The position numbers were made by a program, and so were the translations under genes. Shown here in pieces: positions 11,601-25,100 of a stretch of DNA of 64,000 nucleotides (its first letter is position 1; each line of letters starts with the position of its first letter). The notes beneath the pieces are model-generated. The model did no database searches. It saw only the letters and a list, made by a program, of their open reading frames with translations, and was not told the DNA's origin. The stretch comes from Panopea generosa (taxonomy: Eukaryota > Mollusca > Bivalvia > Adapedonta > Hiatellidae), in contig CM055899.1 of assembly GCA_029582155.1 (NCBI GenBank), positions 69,461,719 to 69,525,718 of the forward strand, read 5' to 3'.

Positions 11601-14600
11601 AGACACGTTACACATTTATAGTTGGATTTAAAGACAAGGCGTGGTTCAGTGTAACAATATAGCCAGACAATACAAGGAGTTATCACTAAACATGGGCTGC
11701 GTTAAACAGAAAACACGCCACACATTTATAGTTCGATTGTAAGACAAGGCGTGATTCAGTGTAGCAATATAGCCAGACAATACAAGGAGTTACATGTATC
11801 ACTAAACATGGGCTGCGTTAAACAGAAAACACGCCACACATTTATAGTTGGATTGTAAGACAAGGCGAGATTCAGTGTAGCAATATAGCCAGACAATACT
11901 AGGAGTTATCACGCTCAACATGGGCAGCGTTATACAGAAAACACGCCACACATTTATATTGGATTGTAAGGCAGGGCGAGATTCAGTGTAGCAATATAGC
12001 CAGACAATACTAGGAGTTATCACGCTCAACATGGGCAGCGTTATACAGAAAACACGCCACACATTTATAGTTGGATTGTAAGACAAGGCGTGATTCAGTG
12101 TAGCAATATAGCCAGACAATACAAGGAGTTATTACTAAACATGGTCTGCGTTAAACAGAAAACACGTCACACATTTAAATTTGGATTGTAAGACAAGGCG
12201 TAATTCAGTGTAGCAATATAGCCGCCATACAAAGCAAGGAGTTAACACCTAACATGGGCTGCGTTAAACAGAAAACACGCCTCACATTTACAGTTGGATT
12301 GTAAGACAAGGCGTGATTCTGTGTAGCAATATAGCAAGACAATACAAAGAGTTATCACTTAACATGGTCTTCGTAAACAGAAAACACGCCACAGACTTAT
12401 AGTTGGATTGTGTGACAAGGCGTGGTTCAGTGTAGAGATATAGCCAGACAATACAAGGAGTTATCACTAAAAATGGACTGCGTTAAACAGAAAAAACGCC
12501 ACACATTTATATTTGGATTGTAAGACAAGGCGTAGTTCAGTTAAGCGATATAGCCAGACAATACAAGGAGATATCACTAAACAAGGGCTCCGTTAAACAG
12601 AAAAAACGCAACAGACTCATAGTTGGATTGTAAGATAATGCTTGGTTCAGTGTAGCGATATAGCCAGACAATACAAGGAGTTATCACTAAACATGGTCTT
12701 CGTTAAACAGAAAACACGCCACACATTTGTAGTAGGATTGTTAGACAAGGCGTGGTTCAATGTAGCGATATAGCCAGACAATACAAGGAGTTATCACTAA
12801 ACATGGGCTGCGTTTAACAGAAAACACGCCCCACAATTATAGTTGGATTGTAAGACAAGACGTGGTCCAGTGTAGTAATATAGCCAGAAATACAAGGAGT
12901 TATCACTAAACATGGTCTTCGTTAAACAGAAAACACGCCACATATTTATAGTTGATTGTAAGGCAAGGCGTGATTCAGAGTAGCAATATAGCCAGACAAT
13001 ACAAGGAGTTATCACTAAACATGGTCTTCGGTAAACAGAAAACACGCCACACATTTACAGTTGGATTGTAAAACAAGGCGTGGTTCAGTATAGTAATATA
13101 CCCAGACAATACAAGGAGTTATAACTTAACATGGGCTGCGTTAAACAGAATTACCCCACACATTTATAGTTCGATTGTAAGACAAGGCGTGATTCAGTGT
13201 AGCGATAAAGCCAGACAATACAAGTAGTTATCACACTAAACATGGGCTGCGTTAAACAGAAAACACACCACACATTTATAGTTGGATTGAAAGACAAGGC
13301 GTCGTTCAGTGTAGCAATATAGCCAGATAATACGATGAGTTATCACTTAACATGGGCTGCGTTAAACAGAAAACACGCCACACATTTATAGTTGGATTGT
13401 AAGACAAGGCGTGTTTCAGTGTAGTAATATAGCAAGACAATAAAAGGAGTTATCACTTAACATGGTCTGCGTTATACAGAAACGACGCCACATATTTATA
13501 GTTGGATTATTAGACAAGGTGTGATTCAGTGTAGCGATATAGCCAAACAATACAAGGAGTTACATGTATCACTTAACATGGTCTGTGTTAAACAGAAAAC
13601 ACGCCACACATTTATAGTTGGATTGTAAGACAAGGCGTGGTTCAGTGTAGCAATATAGCCAGACAATACAAGGAGTTATCACTAAACATGGGCTGCGTTA
13701 AACATAAAACACGCCACATATTGTTAGTTGGATTGTAAGACAAGGCGTGATTCAGTGTAGCGATATAGCCAAACAATACAAGGAGTTATCACTAAACATG
13801 AGATCCGTTTAACAGAAAACACGCCACACATTTATAGTTAGATTGTTAGACAAAGCGTGGTTCAGTGTAGCGATATAGCCAGACAATACAAGGAGTTATC
13901 ACTAAACATGGGATCGTTTAACAGAAAACACGCCACACATTTATAGTTAAATTGTTAGACAAAGCGTGGTTCAGTGTAGCAATATAGCCAGGCAATACAA
14001 GGAGTTACATGTATCACTTAACATGGTCTGTGTTAAACAGAAAACACGCCACATATTGATAGTTGGATTGTTAGGCAAGGCGTGATTCAGTGTAGCGATA
14101 AAGCCAGATAATACAGGGAGTTATCACTAAATATGGTCTTTTTTAAACAGAAAACACGCCACACATTTATAGTTGTATTGTTAGACAAGGCGTGATTCAG
14201 TGTAGCAATATAGCCAGACAATACAAGGTGTTATCACTAAACATGGGATGCGTTTAACAGAAAACACGCCACACATTTATAGTTAGATTGTTAGACAAAG
14301 CGTGGTTCAGTGTAGCAATATAGCCAGACAATACAAGGAGTTTTCACTAAACATGGGCTGCGTTAAACAGAAAACACGCCATACATTTATAGTTGGTTGG
14401 ATTGTAAGACAAGGCGTGGTTCAGTGTAGCAATATAGCCAGACAATACAAGGAGGTATCACACTAAACATGGGCTGCGTTAAACAGAAAACACACCACAA
14501 ATTTATAGTTGGATTGTAAGACAAGGCGTGGTTCAGTGTAGCGATATGGCCAGACAATACAAGGAGGTATCACACTAAACATGGGCAGCGCTATACAGAA

Positions 14601-14602
14601 AA
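11601..14602. repeat. Tandem array with a unit of about 110 bp, about 27 units
   Basis: Anchors such as CACGCCACACATTTATAG, GGATTGTAAGACAAGGCG, AGCAATATAGCCAGACAATA and AACATGGGCTGCGTTAAAC recur every 110-112 bases. The unit is not a multiple of three, so frames shift from unit to unit. The minus-strand open frames (for example 11802-12119 and 12797-13054) are repeat translations and not genes. At least three units (near 11792, 13560 and 14006) carry a 6-bp ACATGT insertion in GAGTTATCAC. The edges are unique AT-rich DNA. A central array inside a Helitron-like element of the type known in bivalves is possible, but I did not find ends. Confidence 0.96.
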
Positions 14603-16804
14603 CCGATTTTTGAGGCTGGACCAGTATCAATGAAAAAATGTTAGTTAACGTTTGCAAACATTTAACCGAACTGAACAATGACTTGGTTATTTATTACACA
14701 AACTCAGTTGACAAACCCACTTCTCGTTTTGCTCTTCTTCGCGGTACTACATTACTTTCTACAGTGTGTATGGTACATGATTATGCCGAGACGTGGAGAG
14801 TGGACAACTACAATCATCATATATGGTACATGGCACATGTAATTATAGTGTAATATTTGCAAACAGAGAACTAGAAATTCTATTTTGTTTAGTTGCTTGC
14901 CAACAATATAATATATCAAGAAAGTTGTCGATTGTGTGTGTCTTCTGGGATAGACTAAACTGCAAAACGTGCATGACTCAATTATTGTACTTTCACTCGG
15001 TGTTATTATTCCGTGTAACAACTGCTTAACAAATCACCGCTTAACGTCTTACACCAGGAAAGTTTGCAATGCTCCACATATTGAGAAATGCACTTTTTAA
15101 ACACTAGACACATTGCAAAGTGTTTTGTTTCCATATAGAGTCCTCTGTTTGTCCGACTGTCTTAGATAAAAGGGGGTTGGCCTGATGTTTTTTTTAACAA
15201 TTTCGATGGTTTAATGACACCCTTTTATTTTTGACAATTCTGACCTTCTGTTGCAGTATATCACTACGCATCTTTAAATTGTTATATCTTCATCCAACAA
15301 AATCCAATTTCACCCAAACTTGGCAGAATGTTCCCACGTACAAAGAAATAATACCATTTAAACATTTTCAAAAATTAAAAAAGTATTGGTCACGGTTTGT
15401 GCTTTAAAGATATACTTTTACAAGATAGTATTGAAGTGAAACAACGACAAATTGATCAGCTGTCGTGCGTTACTGCTAATTCTCAGCCCCTCTTATGGTA
15501 TTGTTAAGTCATTTTATATTCCACATCATACTCTTCAGTGCAGTGAGGAGGCCATTAGATACCGCCCGTACTTTTGTTCAATGTTGACTTTATTCAAGGA
15601 TTAAAACACGAATTAAAGTCTGCAGGGCTTCTTTGCAACGTTAAAGTAATCTTTTGTTTATCATCACCTGATGAAACCTAAAACTTCGGCTTGTAATCCT
15701 TATATTAACATCATATTTTTTAACTACTTTAGATAAAACTATTACGTTATTTTTGTGCTAGTTTGATATTTAAAAAAGCAAATTATACGTATTAAACTGC
15801 AAAGTCAAAGTCATAAATGTAACGACGACGTTGACAACATACTGAATAAGTGCACTCACTTATTGTTTGTATTATATATACAGAATAAAAAAAATAAGAA
15901 AAATACATGTAACATTATAAAGGTGACATTAAACTCCCTAAAGATACTTAGCTAGCCATGTAAACAACAAACCTCTTTACTTAAAGCCGAATGTCACTCA
16001 GTAACAAACATGACTTATAAAAAAATCAACAAATTGAGTCTGAAAAATATACCTACAGTTTAAACCCCAAACTTTTCTATAAAAAGAAATGGGAGGAGCC
16101 TAATTTAAAATGGTGGCACTTTCTTGCAACAATGTTTTTCAGTAAAACATAGAAACAAAAGTGTCATTATTTCCAAAAAGAAGTTCGGTCGTAGGGACAT
16201 ATTTTGGCTTTATAAAAATGCCCTTTATTCACAAAAGCTCCCTTAACAAAGTAGTAGTAGTCCTTACAAAATTGAGATATCAAGGAAAATTTGCTAAATA
16301 TTTGAATTTTGAACCCGTTTGACCCTTGTCACGTAGTGTAAACAGAAATACTTGCTTGGAGATGTGTATAACCCACTTTGAGGAGCCATGTAGTGTTTGA
16401 TATTTCAGAGTAGAATAATGTGTTTGACTCAGTTTGTGAATTACATCTTTACGAAGATTAATCTTCATAATATTTCTGCCTTTTTCATATTATAAACAAA
16501 TGATTATACATTGTAGTTTATGGCTTATATTAGATACATGCATACATGCTTTTTTATTTGGATGCAAATAAGTAACCATTCACACTAACCTTGTTTGATC
16601 ATTGTTCTTAATCACATAATTCACAATAGCTTCCTTATGGAAATAACTTTAAGTTTTGTTTGTTTTAAGCAAATAAATGTCATTTTATTGTTTTTACAGT
16701 TCTTATATCACAGCTTTCAATGAAAACCACTTAGTGCTATATAGGCGGCGTTGGATGTTTGTGTATGAACCATGAACTAGGTTCAAAACACAACTTGGCA
16801 TAAT
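14603..16804. other. AT-rich spacer
   Basis: Overlapping short frames at 14638-15029 on both strands and a 62-codon frame at 16280-16468 (minus) have no recognisable motif. No RNA gene or repeat family was recognised. Confidence 0.5.
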
Positions 16805-17312
16805 TTAGATCATGGTTGGTTCAATATTCTTTGCTTTTTTTCTTGCATAATTAAGTAGGACTCCTACATTTGAAAACAAATTCCAGTATTTTCTGTATCT
16901 ACGTTTAGGTAAATGACTGTTTCTTTGATTAGGAAATGAAAATTCACCTAGCCAAATTTGATGTTGAAATGTTATTAACGGACATGAAACGATATCCATT
17001 ACTGTTCTACAGGAATGTATTTATTTTCATCATCATCATCAGCATCGTAATCACTTCCCCACTTTCCCCATCAGTGCCTCAATTTTTGTCCTGAATGCCA
17101 TCTGACAATAAATATTCCTTTAAGTTCTGTGTCTAACTATAGTTATTTTCATCAACATTAATTGACCAGTCTGGTGTAACTAAATGATCTTCAAAATCAC
17201 ACTCATAATAATCAAATAAATGAAATAATATTCGAAACTGTTCCTTCGAAACCTTCAAAGTATTTCCAGGATTTTTCTTCCATTTATAAGTTTTGCCAGG
17301 TAAATTGTGAAC
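16805..17312 (-). pseudogene. Possible decayed protein-coding segment, unidentified
   Basis: On the minus strand 17312-17136 is 59 codons without a stop, directly after a TTTAG that could be a splice acceptor. The translation (starting VHNLPGKTYKWKKNPGN) is rich in W, P, G and acidic residues and not low-complexity, unlike most frames here. Downstream are an acidic stretch near 17050-17010 (DYDADDDDENKYIPVEQ, in another frame) and a 64-codon frame at 16999-16805. Together they could be a broken gene or transposon, but I recognise no family. Chance open frames are a real alternative. Confidence 0.2.
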
Positions 17313-19010
17313 CTAAATGGAATGGGTCATTACATTATGTCAAAGGGGTTTCTGTATTTTTCAATCTTTGTATGTTTTGTCTAACAAATAATTGTTTGCC
17401 CTTTACTTGTGTCCAAGCAATTTATTTACAATTCATTACAACATGTATGCCTGTTTGATATAAACCCATAATAAATACGATAAACCATTTTTCATAAATA
17501 GTTTCATTTTCTCTAAGTAAATAATATACTAATCCATGGAACTTGACCCAAATAATTTCACTTTATCTCTTTGATCATGACCAGAGATGTATTATATGTA
17601 GCACAGCATAAAACTGTCAATTGGATGTATCTAATTAGCAATTTTGTTTATTATGCATGCAGATAAGATGTCCATTGCAATATATTTGAATGCTGTGTTT
17701 TCTGTACTAAATCTGGGGAAACCTTTATTTTAATCCATAATACTGAGAAACCTGCATGTACTATAAACATTGTTGCTTAGATTAACTTCCATAATATCAG
17801 TCAACTATATTAACAAGAAATTCAGTGAGTGTTAACTTGCAACAGGCAGTATCATCTATGGCTATGCTGGTAGCTGGTAGTTACAGCTTATGTCGGACAT
17901 GAGTATTATCAAATAACTGTAGTAAACTTGTCGGCTGCTAGTGATAAGCCCCGCCTATAATACTGTGTGTAGCAGCTACCGGCGATGGGCCTTTAACATT
18001 TAACAAATAACACTTTTATACTTCATAAAATTTGTTTGATAGAAAGGGGACGAACTATTTAAACTCAAAATTTAAATGAATAATTAAGGTATGCCAAATA
18101 TAAAAATGCATGATAGTAATCTAATGTATTTATAACGATTTCCAAAACAAATTTTCATATTCCATATTTTGATAGTTTGCCTATAAATGTCAAAATCACA
18201 TCCACAGTAAAACCTCTACTTTAAAAAACAGTAACATTTGCTACACTAATAAACCAGACACCTAAGATTGTGTTTGATATCCCAATTAATTGAACATGAA
18301 ATTTCAAATTCAAAAGAAAACAAGAACAATATATTGTGGCAATTTTCTGAACAGTTGTTTATTTTAAAGACAGTAGTAGTCATATTCAATATTGCGAAAT
18401 TCGATTATCAGAATTAGTTTTGCGACAATGAATTTGAGAAGTGGTGTCATTAAAATTACAATATCACAATGATTTTGTTAAGAAAAACGAATCAATTTTT
18501 CAGACAATTACCATGATATAATATTTTAATTAGTTTATATTTCAACCAAAATAAACGGTATCTGGTTAGCTGTTTTGTTTAGTATAAATGTATTTATAAC
18601 ACGTGTCGTCATTGCGATATGCTAGAGATGTACTTAAAGGTTTACTTTGTAACTTGACTTGACATCGATGTTGTTCATATAAAACTTAACGTTAACAAAA
18701 CATTGTAAATGCGTTGTTCTAAGTATTGATAAAACTCTGCTGTAAATGCTCGACTATTCCTACGGGACTTGTGAGATACTAAATATCGTGTGTCCTATTG
18801 TATACTCCTAATTGACTCCTGACATAAAACATGATGGTACTATCCAGATACCATTTGAAACTGGCAGCTATTTCATTAACGCCATGTTTTGATTATCCCC
18901 TTGTTTGTCGTCTCATTATTGACTGCTTCACTTTATGTAATGCCTCGCTATCAACCAAGTTGGTTTTGCAAGTTAGAAATATCAACAAATGAATGTCTAA
19001 CAGCTATTTT
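17313..19010. other. AT-rich spacer before the 54-bp satellite
   Basis: No coding sequence, RNA gene or transposon was recognised. Confidence 0.5.
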
Positions 19011-19042
19011 ATAATGTAATATAATGTAATGTAATGTAATGT
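19011..19042. repeat. (TAATG)n-type microsatellite
   Basis: ATAATGTAAT appears twice, then GTAAT three times; about six 5-base units in all. Confidence 0.9.
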
Positions 19043-19213
19043 TATATAGGATTTAATGGCATTTTCAACTTGGTATCTGTTGCTTGGACGTTTAGTAATG
19101 TTTTGGAAGAGGTAGATAATGATGCCGCATTGATGGCTTGTACTAAGTGTTAAACCATTCTTGAACTTAGATATGTAATCCGAACAAGAAGCAAATTGAC
19201 GACCTTAATAGTT

Positions 19214-21848
19214 GGAAAGGTAAGCAATCAACATCTCGGCCGCGCATCTAGGTAAATGGTAAGTGGTCTCGTCAAAGGCCTCCGACCTCTCGGACTCGCA
19301 TCTAGGTAAATGGTAATAGGTCTCGTCACAGGCCCCCGACCTCTCGGCCTCTTATCTAAGTAAATGGCAAGTGGTCTCGTCACAGGCCCTCGATCTCTCG
19401 GCCTCGCATCTAGGTTAATGGTAAGTGGTCTCGTCACAGGCCCCCGACCTCTCGGCCTCGCATCTAGGTAAATGGTAAGTGGTCTCGTCACAGGCCCCCG
19501 ACCTCTCGGTATCGCATCTAGGTAAATGGTAGTGGTCTCGTCACAGGCCCCCGACCTCTCGGCCTCGCATCTAGGTAAATGGTAAGGGGTCTCGTCACAG
19601 TCTCTCGACCTTTCGGCCACGCATCTAAGTAAATGGTAAGTGGTCTCGTCACAATCCCTCGACTTCTCGGCCTCGAATCTAGGTAAATGGTAAGTAGTCT
19701 CGTCACAGTCCCTCGACCTCTCGGCAACGCATCTACGTAAATGGTAAGTGGTCTCGTCACAGGCCCACGACCTCTCGGCCACACATCTAAGTAAATGGTA
19801 AGTTGTCACGTCACAGTCACTCGACCTCTCGGCCACGCATCTAAGTAAACGATAAGTGGTCTCGTCACAGTCCCTCGACATCTCGGCCTCGCATCTAAGT
19901 AAATGATAAGTGGTCTCGTCACAGTCCCTCGACCTCTCGGCCACGCATCTAAGTAAATGGTAAGTGGTCTCGTCACAGTCCCTCGGCCTCTCTGCCATGC
20001 ATCTAAGTAAATGGTCAGTGGTCTCGTCACAGTCCCTCGACCTCTCGGCCTCGCATCTAAGTAAATGGTAAGTGGTCTCGTCACAGTCCCTCGATCTCTC
20101 GGCAACGCATCTACGTAACTGGTAAGTGGTCTCGTCACAGGCCCTCCACCTGTCGGCCATGCATCTAAGTAAATGGTATGTAGTCTCGTCACAGTCCCTC
20201 GGCCTCTCTGCCACGCATCTAAGTAAATGATAAGTGGTCTCGTCACAGTCCCTCGACCTCTCGGCCACGCATCTAAGTAAATGGTAAGTGGTCTCGTCAC
20301 AGTCCCTCGGCCTCTCTGCCATGCATCTAAGAAAATGGTCAGTGGTCTCGTCACAGTCCCTCGACCTCTCGGCCTCGCATCTAAGTAAATGGTAAGTGGT
20401 CTCGTCACAGTCCCTTGATCTCTCGGCAACGCATCTACGTAACTGGTAAGTGGTCTCGTCACAGGCCCTCCACCTGTCGGCCATGCATCTAAGTAAATGG
20501 TATGTAGTCTCGTCACAGTCCCTCGGCCTCTCTGCCATGCATCTAAGTAAATGATAAGTGGTCTCGTCACAGTCCCTCGACCTCTCGGCCTCGCATCTAA
20601 GTAAATGATAAGTGGTCTCGTCACAGTGCCTCGGCCTCTCTGCCACGCATCTAAGTAAATGATAAGTGGTCTCGTCACAGTGCCTCGGCCTCTCTGCCAC
20701 GCATCTAAGTAAATGGTAAGTGGTTTCGTCACAGTCCCTCTACCTGTCGGCCACGCATCTGGGTAAATGGTAAGTGGTCTCGTCACAGGCCCTCGATCTC
20801 ACGGCCACGCATCTAGGTAAATGGTAAGTGGTCTCGTCACAGTCCTTCGACCTCTCGGCAACGCATCTACGTAAATGGTAAGTGGTCTCGTCACAGTCCC
20901 TCGATCTCACGGCCACGCATCTTGGTAAATGGTAAGTGGTCTCGTCACAGTCCCTTGACCTCTCGGCAACGCATCTACGTAAATGGTAAGTGGTCTCGTC
21001 ACAGTCCCTTGACCTCTCGGCAACGCATCTACGTAAATGGTAAGTGGTCTCGTCACAGTTACTCGACCTCTCGGCCACGCATCTAAGTAAATGGTAAGTG
21101 GTCTCGTCATAGTCCCTTGACCTCCCGGCCATGCATCGAAGTGAATGGTAAGTAGTCTCGACACAGGCCCTCGACCTCTCCACCACGCATCTAAGTAAAT
21201 GGTAAGTGGTCTCGTCACAGTCCCTCTACCTCTCGGCAACGCATCTACGTCAATGGTAGGAGGTCCTGTTACAGGCCCTCCACCTGTCGGCCATGCATCT
21301 GGGTAAATAGTAAGTGGTCTCGACACATGCCTTCGATCACTCGGCCACGCCTCTAGGTTAATGGTAAGTTGTCTCGAATCAGGTCCTCGATCTCTTGGCA
21401 ACGCATCTACGTAAATGGTAAGTGGTCTCATCACAGGCCCTTCACCTGTCAGCCACACATCTGGGTAAATGGTAAGTGGTCTCGACACAGGCCCTCGATC
21501 TCTCGGCAACGCATCTACGTAAATGGTAAGTGGTCTCGTCACAGGTCCTCCACCTGTCGGCCATGCATCTAAGTAAATGGTAAGTAGTCTCGTCACAGTC
21601 CCTCGACCTCTCGGCAACGCATCTACGTAAATGGTAAGTGGTCTCGACACAGGCCCTCGATTTCTCGGCAACGCATCTACGTAAATGGTAAGTGGTCTCG
21701 TCACAGGCCCTCCACCTGTCGGCCACGCATCTACGTAAATGGTAAGTGGTCTCGTCACAGTCCGTCGACCACTCCGCCACGCATCTACGTAACTGGTAAA
21801 TGGTCTCGTCACAGTCCCTCTACCTGTCGGCCACGCATCTGGGTAAAT
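19214..21848. repeat. 54-bp GC-rich satellite, left block (about 49 units)
   Basis: The unit contains GGTAAATGGTAAGTGG, TCTCGTCACAGGCCCTCGAC, CTCTCGGCCACGCATCTA and recurs every 54 bases. GC content is visibly above 50 percent against roughly a third in the flanks. Subtypes differ at fixed places: GGCC[A or T]C versus GGCAAC, CATCTAAG / CATCTACG / CATCTGGG, and GACCTCTCG versus CACCTGTCG. 54 is 18 codons and the consensus lacks stops in two minus-strand frames, which gives frames up to 490 codons. Differences between units are mostly at codon positions one and two in either frame, and both frames stay open, so I treat them as non-coding. Confidence 0.97.
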
Positions 21849-22152
21849 TTTTTTTTTAATTTCAATCACTGAAAAGTGATCCATTTAATCACCCCGTAAT
21901 AGGTCTGTGAGGGTCGGGGTGGGCCATCCCTCAACAAACCGTACAAATATATATATCAGTCAAGTTGTAACATACATTCATATATATACACTGCAAGGAA
22001 AAAGAAAGCATACATTTTGGTTATTGAAATTATTTCATTATTGACTAAATTTATTCATGTGATGGAATAGTGAACTGATTTTTATCTTATTTTTTTGCTT
22101 TGAAATGAATTAAATGTTTGTTTTTTGATTCAACAGTATGATGAATTATAAA
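21849..22152 (-). mobile_element. 304-bp retroposed insertion with target-site duplication in the satellite
   Basis: The 54-bp array is interrupted by unrelated AT-rich DNA. TGGGTAAAT occurs directly before (21840-21848) and directly after (22153-22161), a 9-bp duplication of satellite sequence. The insert starts on the plus strand with a T run, which is an A-rich tail on the minus strand, so it was copied as minus-strand RNA. Next to the tail, TTTCAATCACTGAAAAGTGA contains a short hairpin, as at the 3' ends of many LINEs and SINEs. No A/B boxes were recognised. It is probably the 5'-truncated 3' end of a LINE, or a SINE. Confidence 0.75.
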
Positions 22153-25100
22153 TGGGTAAATGGTAAGTGGTCTCGTCACAGTCCCTCGACCTCTCGGCAA
22201 CGCATCTACGTAAATGGTAAGTGGTCTCGTCACAGTTACTCGATCTCACGGCCACGCATCTGGGTAAATGGTAAGTGGTCTCGTCACAGTCCCTTGACCT
22301 CTCGGCAACGCATCTGCGTAAATGGTAAGTGGTCTCGTCACAGTCCCTCGACCTCTCGGCAACGCATCTACGTAAATGGTAAGTGGTCTCGTCACAGTTA
22401 CTCGACCTCTTGGCCAAGCATCTAAGTAAATGGTAAGTGGTCTCGTCATAGTCTCTCGACCTCCCGAACATGCATCGAAGTGAATGGTAAGTAGTCTCGA
22501 CACAGGCCCTCGACCTCTCCACCACGCATCTAAGTAAATGGTAAATGGTCTCGTCACAATCCCTCTACCTCTCGGCAACGCATCTACGTAAATGGTAGGA
22601 GGTCTTGTTACAGGCCCTCCACCTGTCGGCCACACATCTGGGTAAATAGTAAGTGGTCTCGATACATGCCTTCGATCACTCGGCCACGCATTTAGGTTAA
22701 TGGTAAGTTGTCTCGAATCAGGCCCTCGATCTCTGGGCAACGCATCTACGTAAATGGTAAGTGGTCTCGTCACAGGCCCTTCACCTGTCAGCCACACATC
22801 TGGGTAAATGGTAAGTGGTCTCGACACAGGCCCTCGATCTCTCGGCCACCCATCTAGGTAAATGGTAAGTTGCATCGACACAGGTCCTTCGGCCTATTGA
22901 CAACACATCAGGTCTCGTCACAGGCTTTCCACCTGTTGGCCATGCATCTGGGTAAACGGTAAGTGGTCTCGACACAGGCCCTCGATCTCTTGGCCATGCA
23001 TCTAGGTAAATGATAAGTGGTCTCGACACAGGCCCTCGATCTCTCGGCAACGCATCTACGTAAATGGTAAGTGGTCTGTTCACAGGCCGTCCACCTGTCG
23101 GCCACGCATCTAAGTAAATGGTAAGTGGTCTCGTCACAGGCCCTCCACCTGTCGGCCACGCATCTAAGTAAATGGTAAGTGGTCTCGTCACAGGCCCTCC
23201 ACCTGTCGGCCACGCATCTAAGTAAATGGTAAGTGGTCTCGTCACAGTCCCTCGACCTCTCGGCAACGCGTCTACGTAACTGGTAAGTGGTCTCGTCACA
23301 GGCCTTCCACCTGTTGGCCACACATCTGGGTAAATGGTAAGTGGTCTCGACACCGGCCCTCGATCTCTCGGCCACGCATCTAGGTAAATGGTAAGTGGTC
23401 TCGACACAGGCCCTCGATCTCTCGGCAACGCATCTACGTAAATGGTAAGTGGTGTCGTCACAGGCCCTCCACCTGTCGGCCATGCATCTAAGTAAATGAT
23501 AAGTAGTCTCGCCACAGTCCCTCGACCTCTCGGCAACGCATCTACGTAAATGGTAAGTGGTCTCGACAAAGGCCCTCGATCTCTCGGCAACGCATCTACG
23601 TAAATGGTAAGTTGTCTCGTCACAGGCCCTCCACCTGTCGGCCACGCATCTAGGTAAATGATAAGTAGTCTCGTCACAGTCCCTCGACCACTCGGCAACG
23701 CATCTACGTAAATGGTAAGTGGTCTCGTCACAGTCCCTCGACCTCTCCGCCACGCATCTACGTAAATGGTAAATGGTCTCGTCACAGTCCCTCTACCTGT
23801 CGGCCACGCATCTGGGTAAATGGTAAGTGGTCTCGTCACAGTCCCTAGACCTCTCGGCAACGAATCTATGTAAATGGTAAGTGGTCTCGTCACAGTTACT
23901 CGATCTCACGGCCACGCATCTGGGTAAATGGTAAGTAGTCTCGTCACAGTCCCCTGACCTCTCGGCAACGCATCTACGTAAATGGTAAGTGGTCTCGTCA
24001 CAGTCCCTCGACCTCTCGGCAACGCATCTACGTAAATGGTAAGTGGTCTCGTCACAGTTACTCGACCTCTCGGCCACGTATCTAAGTAAATGGTAAGTGG
24101 TCTCGTCATAGTCCCTCGACCTCCCGGCCATGCATCGAAATGAATGGTAAGTAGTCTCGACACAGGCCCTCGACCTCTCCACCACGCATCTAAGTAAATG
24201 GTAAGTGGTCTCGTCACAGTCCCTCTACCTCTCGGCAACGCATCTACGTCAATGGTAGGAGGTCTTGTTACAGGCCCTCCACCTGTCGGCCACACATCTG
24301 GGTAAATAGTAAGTGGTCTCGACACATGCCTTCGATCACTCGGCCACGCATTTAGGTTAATGGTAAGTTGTCTCGAATCAGGCCCTCGATCTCTCGGCAA
24401 CGCATCTACGTCAATGGTAAGTGGTCTCGTCACAGGCCCTTCACCTGTCAGCCACACATCTGGGTAAATGGTAAGTGGTCTCAACACAGGCCCTCGATCT
24501 CTCGGCCACCCATCTAGGTAAATGGTAAGTGGCATCGACACAGGTCCTTCGGCCTATTGTCAACACATCAGGTCTCGTCACAGACTTTCCACCTGTTGGC
24601 GACACATCTGGGTAAATTGTAAGTGGTCTCGACACAGGCCCTCGATCTCTCGGCCACGCATCTAGGTAAATGGTAAGTGGTCTCGACACAGGCCCTCGAT
24701 CTCTCGGCAACGCATCTACGTAAATGGTAAGTGGTCTCGTCACAGGCCCTCCACCTGTCGGCCACGCATCTAAGTAAATGGTAAGTGGTCTCGTCACAGG
24801 CCCTCCATCTGTCGGCCACGCATCTAAGTAAATGGTAAGTGGTCTCGTCACAGGCCCTTCACCTGTCGGCCACGCATCTAAGTAAATGGTAAGTGGTCTC
24901 GTCACAGGCCCTCGATCTCTCGGCAACGCATCTACGTAAATGGTAAGTGGTCTCGTCACAGGCCCTCCACCTGTCGGCCATGCATCTAAGTAAATGGTAA
25001 GTAGTCTTGTCACAGACCCTCGACCTCTCGGCAACAGATCTACGTAAATGGTAAGTAGTCTCGACACAGGCCCTCGATCTCTCGGCAACGCATCTACGTA

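Noticed and set aside
11802-12119. Minus-strand frames in the 110-bp array with repeated VWRVFCITLPM-type wording
   Set aside because: The unit length is not a multiple of three, so the frame breaks every few units; this is repeat translation only.
19228-20700. 490-codon minus-strand open frame made of an 18-residue repeat
   Set aside because: It is one of two simultaneously open frames produced by the 54-bp satellite. Unit differences are mostly non-synonymous in either frame, and no signal peptide, domain or boundary is seen.
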